From the NCBI RefSeq assembly GCF_000741705.1, contig NZ_JGZI01000010.1, positions 744,001 to 808,000 of the forward strand: a stretch of DNA of 64,000 nt, in the 5' to 3' direction. This document shows, in pieces, positions 52,897 to 60,164 of this stretch; the first letter of the stretch is position 1, and each line of letters opens with the position of its first letter. Position numbers and translations under genes: made by a program. Under the pieces are notes generated by a model. It was not told the DNA's origin. It was given only the letters and a program-made list of their open reading frames with translations, and made no database searches. Origin of the DNA: Bifidobacterium psychraerophilum (GTDB lineage: Bacteria > Actinomycetota > Actinomycetes > Actinomycetales > Bifidobacteriaceae).

Positions 52897-52988
52897 CTTT
52901 CGGCACTCCACATTTCAATATGGGTGTCCGAAAGCCAAGCGGCAGTAAGTCCCGTAGAATATCTATCAATTGTAAAGAATATTTTACA
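52897..52988. promoter_or_regulatory. two dyads upstream of xseA
   Basis: An imperfect 38-base palindrome with arms CTTTCGG/CCGAAAG (52897-52934), then TGTAAA-GAATAT-TTTACA (52971-52988), 38 bases before the xseA start. They lie where operators of the divergent activase/xseA region would be. No family of regulator is recognised. The rest of the 329-base gap holds no gene. Confidence 0.45.
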
Positions 52989-53025
52989 TCTGAATATGTC
53001 CGGCTGATGCCCGAAAGTGGAGACC

Positions 53026-54339
53026 ATGAGTGAAACGCTTTTCACACCATCCCAGCAGAACGGTTTCGCCGGCAATGCATCCGCCAACGGCGCATCAGGT
53101 ACGGCCGGGCCGGAAGCCCCTGCGGAAATCCCCCGGCTCGCGCGTGAAACCACGGTCGAGCACCCCTGGCCGGTCAGCATACTCAGCCAGAAATTCCATG
53201 ATGCCGTCTCCAAATGGCCCGGTGCCTGGATCGAGGGGCAGATTGTCGAGATCAATACCAGACGCAGCGGATCGGCCTATCTGACCGTCCGCGACAATTT
53301 CGAGGACATCTCCATTTCGGTGATGGGGTTCCGTCAATTCGCCGTCATGGCCCGCGACTTCCGGCAGGGGGATCGTGTCGTCATCCACGGCAGGCCCGAT
53401 CTCTGGGTAAAACAGACCCGTCTGAGTTTCATGGCCGACGACATTCGACGCGTCGGCACCGGCGATCTCAAGGAACAGATCGAGGAACTGCGCAAGAAAC
53501 TCAAAGGTGAAGGCCTCTTCGACGCCGAGCGCAAGGAGGCGCTGCCCGAATTCCCGACCCGCATCGGCTTGGTGTGCGCGCCGCAGGCCCGCGCCGAGGG
53601 GGATGTCATCACCAATGCGCGCCTGAGGTGGCCCACAATCCAATTCACCGTGGTCCATGCACACGTACAGGGACCGCAGTGCCCTCCCGATGTGGTTGCC
53701 GCCATACACAAACTCGACAATGACCCGGATGTGGATGTCATCATCGTCGCCCGTGGAGGCGGAAGCTTCGAAGACCTGCTCGGTTTCTCGGATGAGAGCG
53801 TCGTCCGTGCGGCTGCGTCATGCTCCACTCCGCTGATCTCCGCCGTTGGGCATGAGGATGATTGGACCCTGATCGACCTTGCCGCGGACTTGCGCGCTTC
53901 GACTCCGACCGATGCCGCGAAGCGTGCCGTGCCCGATGTGAACGAACAGCTCCAGATCATCGCCGAGGGTCGTCGCCGCATCCGGGACCGCATCACCAAC
54001 ATGGTCGACAACGAGCTGCGGCTCATCGAGGGGTATGCCAACCGCCCCAGCCTCACACAACCCCTTGTGATGCTCGAAAGGCCGCAACGCCTCGTTGACG
54101 AGGCCGGGCAGCAACTTGATATCGCCTTGCGACGAATCGTGGATGACGCCGGGCTCACCATCGAAAAGCTCCATGCCTCGCTCACAGCACTGAGTCCGCA
54201 GTCAACCCTCGACAGGGGCTATGCGGTCGTTCAGTCCGCAGAGGGCAAGGTCGTGGATGATGCGGAGCAGGTACACGCAGGCGATGAGCTCACCATCACA
54301 TTGCATCACGGCGTCATTGTGGCGACGACACTGGGTTGA
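53026..54339 (+). CDS. xseA: exodeoxyribonuclease VII large subunit
   Basis: Single-strand-specific DNA exonuclease, with XseB. 437 residues. The N-terminal OB-fold domain is VSILSQKFHDAVSKWPGAWIEGQIVEINTR... The catalytic domain has FPTRIGLVCAPQARAEGDV, PDVDVIIVARGGGSFEDLLGFSDE, ISAVGHEDDWTLIDLAADLRASTPTDAAKRAVPD and a C-terminal helical region. Start ATG 53026 has GTGGAG just upstream. The frame is open to a GTG at 53017. xseB follows after 61 bases. A role in repair of damaged or broken DNA is expected. Confidence 0.95.
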   Translation: MSETLFTPSQQNGFAGNASANGASGTAGPEAPAEIPRLARETTVEHPWPVSILSQKFHDAVSKWPGAWIEGQIVEINTRRSGSAYLTVRDNFEDISISVMGFRQFAVMARDFRQGDRVVIHGRPDLWVKQTRLSFMADDIRRVGTGDLKEQIEELRKKLKGEGLFDAERKEALPEFPTRIGLVCAPQARAEGDVITNARLRWPTIQFTVVHAHVQGPQCPPDVVAAIHKLDNDPDVDVIIVARGGGSFEDLLGFSDESVVRAAASCSTPLISAVGHEDDWTLIDLAADLRASTPTDAAKRAVPDVNEQLQIIAEGRRRIRDRITNMVDNELRLIEGYANRPSLTQPLVMLERPQRLVDEAGQQLDIALRRIVDDAGLTIEKLHASLTALSPQSTLDRGYAVVQSAEGKVVDDAEQVHAGDELTITLHHGVIVATTLG

Positions 54340-54400
54340 GCGGAGCAGGCACAGAACTTGTACTATCGCTTCACGGAAGACGTGAAGGATGTAGGACCAT

Positions 54401-54748
54401 ATGAAGGGAAGCACCGTGACAGACAGCGAAAGCACAGCAAGTGCGGAGAACAAGAAGGAATCGGCGGCTCCGGCGGCGGTGATCGCCAGCAGCCTGAGCG
54501 AAAAGGAACGCGAAGCCATTGCAAAGCTCCCATACGAGCAGGCGCGCGACCAGCTGATTCAGGCCGTTCAGGCGCTTGAAGCGGGCGGACTCGACCTGGA
54601 CGCCTCGATGCGTCAATGGGAAATCGGGGAGGCGTTGTCCAAACGCGCCCAGGAACTACTCGATCAGGTTCGCGCGAAACTGGACGACGCGCAGGCCCAG
54701 CAGGCCAGCGCCGGCGCAAGTGCGGGCACCCAGTCCAATTTGGAATAA
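54401..54748 (+). CDS. xseB: exodeoxyribonuclease VII small subunit
   Basis: 115 residues, slightly long. The XseB core is at about 38-90: LPYEQARDQLIQAVQALEAGGLDLDASMRQWEIGEALSKRAQELLDQVRAKLDD, with the typical YEQA...LE.GGL.L..S...WE.GE.L pattern. The N-terminal 35 residues are low-complexity. Ribosome site: TAGGA four bases before ATG 54401, or AAGGGA before a GTG at 54416. Works as the small subunit of a complex with the upstream XseA product. Confidence 0.9.
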   Translation: MKGSTVTDSESTASAENKKESAAPAAVIASSLSEKEREAIAKLPYEQARDQLIQAVQALEAGGLDLDASMRQWEIGEALSKRAQELLDQVRAKLDDAQAQQASAGASAGTQSNLE

Positions 54749-54783
54749 TCGGCGGGATGCCTGAAACCCTGCCTCGGATACGG

Positions 54784-54825
54784 CCGGGGACTTATGCATA
54801 CGGCACCTTATGCATGGGTCCCCGG
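54784..54825. terminator. hairpin between convergent genes
   Basis: CCGGGGAC (54784-54791) pairs with GTCCCCGG (54818-54825), and an inner ATGCAT/ATGCAT pair extends it. It lies between xseB (+) and the cysteine-rich gene (-). Confidence 0.75.
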
Positions 54826-54857
54826 TGCAGCAGTCATCGCATGTACCCGTGATGCCG

Positions 54858-55205
54858 CTATGCGGCAAGGGCCTGCGAAAGCTCGCGCAGATCCTTGAGA
54901 ATCTCCTCATGTGACTGCTCGTCGGTGTCGAATGCGAGGTGGCAGAAGGCGCAATCGTGGTGCTCATTGTTTTCCCTGCACGCCTCATGGCAATCCTTCG
55001 CCTCGCACTCCTTGCCCTGGACGCAGTCCACATCGCCGCAGCAGTCACCGGTGAAGCAGCAACCACAGCAACCGCAGGCGGCGGCACCATGCTCATGATT
55101 GGAGAGGTCGAAGCTCTTCAGCGTCTCGATATCCACCGCCAGCCTCCCGGCGGAAACGGTGTTGATCTCGTATGCGTGCTCGTCATACTTCGTAATGTCA
55201 GTCAC
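54858..55205 (-). CDS. cysteine/histidine-rich metal-binding protein in Fur operon
   Basis: 115 residues, 13 cysteines and many histidines concentrated in residues about 45-100, including AACGCCGCC, GDCCGDVDC and HHDCAFCH. The ends are acidic. This composition points to metal storage, delivery or sensing in the manner of metallothionein-like proteins. No named family is recognised. The GTG start at 55205 is supported by GAGGAG six bases upstream. It lies 99 bases downstream of a Fur-family regulator on the same strand, likely in one transcript, so its expression is probably controlled by metal availability (inference). Which metal, and whether it is a chaperone, cannot be read from the sequence. 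Confidence 0.75.
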   Translation of the reverse strand: MTDITKYDEHAYEINTVSAGRLAVDIETLKSFDLSNHEHGAAACGCCGCCFTGDCCGDVDCVQGKECEAKDCHEACRENNEHHDCAFCHLAFDTDEQSHEEILKDLRELSQALAA

Positions 55206-55304
55206 GATAATCTCCTCGTCATTCGAATCGCAGCATTCAGCAGCTGCATGCAGTTCGAAGAGTATGGCGCGTTGTGGCAACGGCAAAACTGCTGAGAGTG
55301 AGTA

Positions 55305-55796
55305 TCAATCCGACGACAGGCGACGGTGCTGCCCATCATCCCCCTTTGACTCCCTTAGTCGGCATGCGGCGCAGAGGCCGAACAGTTCAAGCGAATGGCT
55401 CACATCGGAGAAACCCAGGGATTCCGCCCTCAGACGCGTCCATTCCTCGAATCCGGGAATCTCCAGTTCTACGGCCTTGCCGCATTCCCGGCATATCAGA
55501 TGGTGATGATGGTGATGATCCCTGCACAGGCGGTAGAAGGTTTCGCCGTGGACCTGCAGAGTGTCCACTTCCTTGCCATCAGCCATGATCTGCAGATTCC
55601 GGTAAACGGTCGCGATGCCCACCTTCTTACCACGTGCCTGCAAACCGGAGTAAATCATTCGGGCCGTTGAAAATGCATCCGAATGCTTGAGCTCTTCGAC
55701 GATCAAGGTTCGCGGCCGTGTAACCCTCTTCACCACAGGACTCACCGGCCTTATTCCGCACCGAGACATCGCTGCGGACCGGACGAGGACAGACAT
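55305..55796 (-). CDS. Fur-family metal-responsive regulator
   Basis: 163 residues. The winged-helix part is TLIVEELKHSDAFSTARMIYSGLQARGKKVGIATVYRNLQIM (the TVYRNL motif is diagnostic). The dimerisation part carries the sensory histidine run RDHHHHHHLICRECG and two CxxC zinc sites (CRECG, CAAC). The C-terminus is SLELFGLCAAC then a basic tail. The TxYRNL and C-x-x-C pattern fits Fur or Zur subfamilies, which cannot be separated by eye. Start is ambiguous: ATG 55796 is chosen, with ATG 55769 as alternative. Upstream is an AT-rich dyad typical of autoregulation. Confidence 0.9.
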   Translation of the reverse strand: MSVLVRSAAMSRCGIRPVSPVVKRVTRPRTLIVEELKHSDAFSTARMIYSGLQARGKKVGIATVYRNLQIMADGKEVDTLQVHGETFYRLCRDHHHHHHLICRECGKAVELEIPGFEEWTRLRAESLGFSDVSHSLELFGLCAACRLRESKGDDGQHRRLSSD

Positions 55797-55821
55797 CGGC
55801 CAGCATGATGATTCGGCATTC

Positions 55822-55843
55822 AATAATAATAATTATCATTATT
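55822..55843. promoter_or_regulatory. Fur-like box upstream of the Fur-family gene
   Basis: A 22-base AT-rich dyad with arms around AATT and one mismatched pair. It includes TTATCATTATT and its mirrored partner, and it resembles the GATAATGATAATCATTATC consensus of Fur boxes. It begins 25 bases before the start at 55796, so it should overlap the promoter. Confidence 0.75.
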
Positions 55844-55994
55844 ATATACATACCTCACCAGCCTTCCGGGCAGCCGCATACACCCGGACTCAGCCTCACG
55901 ATCAGAAATGCCGTCGAAGCTCGCGCCGGTCACCTCCCGATCGGTTCATGCCTCAGGAGCGCCGATGAGCTCGCGACCCGGTAGCTCAGGAAGC

Positions 55995-57029
55995 TCAGTG
56001 CAGGGCGATGGTGGCGAGCAATGCGGCGTGATCGGAACCCGGAATCCTGGCAACCTTCATATTGCCTGCCGCAATGCCCTGATCGACCACAATATGGTCG
56101 ATGGATACGAGAGGGGGAATATGCGCACGGTTCGCAGGCCAGGTCATCGTGAAACCATCACCGGACTCTCTGGCGGCGTCACTGAAGCGCTTCCCCAGGA
56201 AATCACGGAATGGGCCGTGGTCATAGGTCGCATTGAAATCGCCCATAAGCACGTATTTGGTATTGATGTCCGCATGCTCCCTGAAGGTTTGGAGCTCGGT
56301 GAGACTTCGCTTCCACTGAGCCCACTCCCCCGACGTGGGCGAAGTGGTGTGCACCGACACGAAGCGGATCGAGGTCGAAGCTCCCGGGAACGCCACGGTT
56401 CCGGCAGGCATGTATGAGGCGCTGGAGTTGATCTGATCATTCACGGTTGACGTCAGCTGGGTGGCCGACCAGATGCCGTTGCCATAGGTCTTATCGGATG
56501 AAGCCACCTTGGAATACGGCAGATAGTCCCCTATCCCCGCCGCATCAAGCTTGCGCACGAATGCATCGGTGGTCTCCTGGAGGGCCAGCACCTCCACACG
56601 TTCGCTCTTGACCAGATCCACGATGCTCTGGGCATCGGCACGCCCTTTGTACACATTCGCGGTCATCACACGGGCATAGGCATCGCCGGTATCCGGTGTG
56701 GAGGAAGTGGCCGTATCGGCTGCCGACGGCAATGCCGTGCTCGACGAGAAGAATGGGTACTGCCACCAGACCTGGGTGCACAGGCAGAGCAAGGCGATCA
56801 ACGCCGTAGCCCACCGCTTGGAGAGAAGCCCCAGAAGCAGCGCGATGGCAGCCGCGAGCGCAAACCACGGGGTGCCCGACACCAGGACCGGCAGATAAGG
56901 GATATCCGAGAAACGGCTGGGAACAAGACGCGCCAGCACCCCGATCAGAGCCGCAAGCATCAACAATCTTGCGATCACGGTCGCGATCATCCTGAGTAGC
57001 GACGAATGTCCTCCATGCTGAGCACTCAT
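55995..57029 (-). CDS. membrane-anchored endonuclease/exonuclease/phosphatase (EEP) family protein
   Basis: 344 residues. The N-terminus holds about three transmembrane helices (to about residue 100; ALIGVLARLV, ALAAAIALLLGLL, ALIALLCLCTQVWW). An EEP (DNase I-like) domain follows with VMTANVYKGRADAQSIVDLV, EVLALQETTDAFVRKL, FVSVHTTSPTSG, YVLMGDFNATYDHG and SIDHIVVDQG...GSDHAALLATIAL. The His/Asp/Asn catalytic residues of metal-dependent phosphodiesterases are therefore in place. Substrate (nucleic acid, phospholipid or sugar phosphate) unknown. Start ATG 57029 has GGAGGGAG upstream. A longer frame to 57119 has no homology. Confidence 0.88.
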   Translation of the reverse strand: MSAQHGGHSSLLRMIATVIARLLMLAALIGVLARLVPSRFSDIPYLPVLVSGTPWFALAAAIALLLGLLSKRWATALIALLCLCTQVWWQYPFFSSSTALPSAADTATSSTPDTGDAYARVMTANVYKGRADAQSIVDLVKSERVEVLALQETTDAFVRKLDAAGIGDYLPYSKVASSDKTYGNGIWSATQLTSTVNDQINSSASYMPAGTVAFPGASTSIRFVSVHTTSPTSGEWAQWKRSLTELQTFREHADINTKYVLMGDFNATYDHGPFRDFLGKRFSDAARESGDGFTMTWPANRAHIPPLVSIDHIVVDQGIAAGNMKVARIPGSDHAALLATIALH

Positions 57030-57290
57030 ACTGAAGGCTCCCTCCATACGCTTGGTCTCGCTTGCACCGTCATGATCGGCACCGTGCCGGTCGGCACTGT
57101 CTAGGGTAATGGGCATCACCCGAATCCGACATCATCCTGGGGTACCGGATTGCCCATAATCAGCCATGACGCAACAGCAAGGGCCTTAGCGGTGCTTCAC
57201 GATGAGCGAACTTCACCCAAGCCGATCACGCCGACACCCTACACCGTTCGGATGTGTTTTCCCCCGGAGCGTGTACCATGGAGTCTCGTT

Positions 57291-57363
57291 GCCCCGGTAG
57301 CTCAGGGGATAGAGCACTTCTCTCCTAAAGAAGGTGTCGTGCGTTCGAATCGCATCCGGGGCA
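57291..57363 (+). tRNA. tRNA-Arg (anticodon CCT)
   Basis: Cloverleaf of 73 bases. The acceptor stem GCCCCGG pairs with CCGGGGC, with discriminator A. The D arm holds GGGGAT. The anticodon arm CTTCT-CTCCTAA-AGAAG places CCT at 34-36, and the T loop is TTCGAAT. No CCA is encoded. It reads rare AGG codons. Confidence 0.95.
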
Positions 57364-57518
57364 CACTGAGTCGTTGAACGGCAAGGCATCAGAACCGTTC
57401 CAGCGGCCCGCAGGCAGACGGGAATATCCAAGGGCACCAAGCGGCGTCGCCTCTCCACTTCCCATGATGCTCCCCATATCGCGTGACATCTCCATCACAT
57501 CGGTGCAGGCGTGCCGAA

Positions 57519-58064
57519 CTAGACCCGTACGATACGTGCGATTGCCTCGATGATGTCATCCTCGCCAGCCGGCTCCCGATCCAAAGCCCTGTGGATATTG
57601 AGTCCCTCTATCAGTGCGTCGAGCAGGCGCGCGGTACGCGGGTCGAAATGTCGTTCAAGGCTTGCCCGGCTACGGGCCATCCACCCCTCCGTCACCTGCC
57701 GGTATGCATGATCGCGTGCGGCGAGGGTGTACAACTCATAGGTCACGACCGTATCCGCCTGGGAATGCTCAACAACGATGGACTCCATCACGGCATCAAG
57801 CGCCTCCGAGCGCGTATGCGCGGAGCGCATCCTTGCATCGAATTGATCCGCGGAGCGTTCGGCGAAACGCGAGAAGGCTTCGTGCAGCAGCTCCTTCATG
57901 CCATTGAAATGGTAGGTCATCGAGCCCAAGGGGACACCAGCCACAGCCGCCACTTTTCGATGAGAGGTTCCGGCCACACCCTGTGTGGCTATCACGTGGA
58001 GCGCCGCGTCAATAATCCTGTCGCGCCTGCCCGGATCGGCATTCCTAGCTACAGGTGCATCCAT
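57519..58064 (-). CDS. TetR-family transcriptional regulator
   Basis: 181 residues. The N-terminal HTH is RDRIIDAALHVIATQGVAGTSHRKVAAVAGVPLGSMTYHFNGMKELLHEAF, with the TSHRKVAAVAGVPLGSMTYHF helix-turn-helix. The C-terminal ligand domain follows. Start: ATG 58064 with GAAGGG before it (a TTG two codons upstream is in frame). It lies about 90 bases from the stop of the acetyltransferase gene on the same strand. Its target is probably itself or the acetyltransferase genes, but no operator was identified. Confidence 0.9.
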   Translation of the reverse strand: MDAPVARNADPGRRDRIIDAALHVIATQGVAGTSHRKVAAVAGVPLGSMTYHFNGMKELLHEAFSRFAERSADQFDARMRSAHTRSEALDAVMESIVVEHSQADTVVTYELYTLAARDHAYRQVTEGWMARSRASLERHFDPRTARLLDALIEGLNIHRALDREPAGEDDIIEAIARIVRV

Positions 58065-58155
58065 GAACAACCCTTCCTTCTACGCACTTAGCGATCCGAT
58101 GGTAGTGGCCGCCAACCGCAAGCACATCGGCAGAGGCGGCCCCGGTGACCGTCCC

Positions 58156-58785
58156 CTATTCGAAGGCGGGCAGATTCATCCGATCGGCTTCGCTGATTTC
58201 CCTTATGACTTTGCAGGGGACACCGGCTGCCAGCACATTCTCCGGGATGTCATGCGTGACCACGGCACCAGCCCCGATCACCGAACCAGCACCGATGTTC
58301 GCACCGGCCGTAACCGTGACATTGCCTGCAAGCCAACAATTCGCCCCGATGGTGATGGGTGCGCCATACTCGTAGTCGAAGGTGGAGCCGTCGCGGTGCT
58401 GGCGGGAGTTGCGCTCCTGCCATCGCAGAGGGTGCAGCAGCGTCAGCAATGATACATTCGGGCCGAACATCACATTGTCGCCGATGGTCACCGGGCACAC
58501 ATCAAGTACCGTGAAGTTGAAATTCGCATACACGTGATCGCCGAGTGTCGTGAACCTGCCGTAATCGAAGAAGATCGGTCCATTCAGATATGTTCCCACT
58601 CCCCTGTTGGGAATGAGTTCGCGGAGTATTGATTCGCGCTGCTCCTCGTCGGATTCCTTGCAGGAGTTGTAATCCTTGCAGAGCTGGTGCGCTTTGGACA
58701 GGAGATTCGCGATTTCGGGAACGGATGGGTCATAGAGCTCCCCCGCGATCATGCGTTCCAGTTGTGTTTTCTCTTCCACGGCCAT
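58156..58785 (-). CDS. maltose O-acetyltransferase-like hexapeptide acetyltransferase (copy 1)
   Basis: 209-residue left-handed beta-helix acetyltransferase (LbH_MAT). The N-terminal Mac domain is QLERMIAGELYDPSVPEI...RESILRELIPNRGVGTYL. The hexapeptide repeats are THIGDNV-type, including VTIGDNVMFGPNVSLL, the catalytic His in LLHPLRWQERN, ITIGANCWLAGNVTVTAGANIGAGSVIGAGAVVTHDIPEN. Uses acetyl-CoA to acetylate sugars (maltose, glucose or galactosides). Start ATG 58785, with AGGAAAGGAC upstream. Encoded 19 bases downstream of a paralog (copy 2). Confidence 0.92.
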   Translation of the reverse strand: MAVEEKTQLERMIAGELYDPSVPEIANLLSKAHQLCKDYNSCKESDEEQRESILRELIPNRGVGTYLNGPIFFDYGRFTTLGDHVYANFNFTVLDVCPVTIGDNVMFGPNVSLLTLLHPLRWQERNSRQHRDGSTFDYEYGAPITIGANCWLAGNVTVTAGANIGAGSVIGAGAVVTHDIPENVLAAGVPCKVIREISEADRMNLPAFE

Positions 58786-58804
58786 GTCCTTTCCTCGGTC
58801 TTGC

Positions 58805-59458
58805 CTATGCCTGGTTCCCGCGAGCGTCCAAACGCTCCAGATAACCCGTCTTGTCATCGGATGTGATCGGCTTGAGGACGCGCGCCGGGTTGCCCACCGC
58901 CACCACATGTTCAGGAATATCCTTCGTCACCACCGAACCAGCACCGATCACCGATCCGGCACCGATCGTGACACCTCCGAGAACGATCACATGGCCACCG
59001 AGCCATACCCCGTCCTCAAGAATGATTGGGCTCGCCTGGCAGGCCCCGTTGATTCTTTCATCCCTGTCGAGTGCGTGGTTGGTGGCGAACAAACCGACTT
59101 TTGGCGCGATCCAGACATTGTCATGAATGGTGACAGGTGCATTGTCGAGAATCGCGCAGTCGTAATTGATATGAACATTGGATCCGATGCTGATATTGCA
59201 TCCCAGCTCACACCTGAAATTCGGTTTGATAACCGCATCATCGCCGACCGCTCCCAACAACTGCGACAGTATCTCGCCCTGCCGTTGAGGATTGTCATAA
59301 CCGAGTCGGTTATATTCGGTGAAGAGCCTCTCGGCGCGCAATCGCGCCGAATCGATATCCGGATGCGTGTCCTGATAGACCTGACCGGCAATCATGCGGG
59401 CCCATTCCACTTTCCCTGATTCGCTCATCGTTTCAGTGATATCCATATTCTCCCCCAT
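58805..59458 (-). CDS. maltose O-acetyltransferase-like hexapeptide acetyltransferase (copy 2)
   Basis: 217 residues, same architecture as the downstream copy. Mac domain WARMIAGQVYQDTHPDIDSARLRAERLFTEYNRLG. Catalytic His in LFATNHALDRDERINGACQ and repeats VTIHDNVWIAPKVGLF, IILEDGVWLGGHVIVLGGVTIGAGSVIGAGSVVTKDIPEHVV. The shape suggests the same reaction with different substrate preference. Start near ATG 59458 (AGGAAGT upstream) or ATG 59446 (GGGGGAG upstream). First gene of a two-gene operon, divergent from the MarR gene. Confidence 0.92.
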   Translation of the reverse strand: MGENMDITETMSESGKVEWARMIAGQVYQDTHPDIDSARLRAERLFTEYNRLGYDNPQRQGEILSQLLGAVGDDAVIKPNFRCELGCNISIGSNVHINYDCAILDNAPVTIHDNVWIAPKVGLFATNHALDRDERINGACQASPIILEDGVWLGGHVIVLGGVTIGAGSVIGAGSVVTKDIPEHVVAVGNPARVLKPITSDDKTGYLERLDARGNQA

Positions 59459-59651
59459 ACTTCCTGAGATCAACCAGAGTCTCCATTCGGCGGCGCAGCC
59501 GAAGACCCATCAATGTGTACGAATGTACACTATACCTGGGATACGTTGCCACCGCACGGATAAAGGATGCAAGCAGGGTGCCGCGCCGTACGCCGAACTC
59601 GTCACCGCCGTCCTCGAGGAGCCGCAACATCGAAGAGATAATTTCCAATAT

Positions 59652-59679
59652 GATATAGTTTCCAATATGAAACTATATC
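59652..59679. promoter_or_regulatory. dyad containing the MarR start codon
   Basis: GATATAGTTTC and its exact complement GAAACTATATC (11-base arms) enclose CAATAT. The ATG at 59667 lies across the spacer. A second TTTCCAATATGA copy begins 17 bases upstream (59642). Such a site would let the MarR product repress its own translation or transcription initiation. Confidence 0.7.
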
Positions 59680-60107
59680 AAGACGGCGATCTCCACGATG
59701 CCCTGATGCTGCTGCAATGCGAATTCGTGGCCCAACGCAAGAGGGTCAATCCTTCGGACATCACATGGCTGCAATACGACATCCTCTCGTCACTGAGGAG
59801 CGGGGCGACGATGCCGTCATCATTGAGTGTGCAACTCGGCATCTCACGATCGAAGCTCTCCAAGAGTCTGGGAGAACTCAAGTCCTTGGGATTCATCGAG
59901 CAGACGCCGAGCGCCCATGACCGCAGGGAGTTGCAGACATCCCTGTCGGACAAGGGCCTGCACCTGCTGCACGATATCGACGATCAGCACCACGAACTCA
60001 CCGAAAGCGCGGCATCCGTGTGGTCCCCCGAAGAACAGCGGTCATTCGCGAATCTGGCGACGGAGCTCGTCTCGGTGCTGCGGGAACAGCGGAAACAGCA
60101 ACGGTAA
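59667..60107 (+). CDS. MarR-family transcriptional regulator
   Basis: 146 residues. The winged-helix is PSDITWLQYDILSSLRSGATMPSSLSVQLGISRSKLSKSLGELKSLGFIEQTPSAHDRRELQTSLSDKGLHLL, where the DRRE.QTSLSDKG wing is diagnostic. Start ATG 59667. TATGAT lies upstream, so the mRNA leader is very short. The gene is followed after 57 bases by the UvrA-like gene and likely senses a compound and regulates that gene. It diverges from the acetyltransferase operon. Confidence 0.9.
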   Translation: MKLYQDGDLHDALMLLQCEFVAQRKRVNPSDITWLQYDILSSLRSGATMPSSLSVQLGISRSKLSKSLGELKSLGFIEQTPSAHDRRELQTSLSDKGLHLLHDIDDQHHELTESAASVWSPEEQRSFANLATELVSVLREQRKQQR

Positions 60108-60164
60108 CGCGACGACGGACGGACAAAGCCGGCTCTGATGAGCCGCGAGGGAATGACGGGTGAT

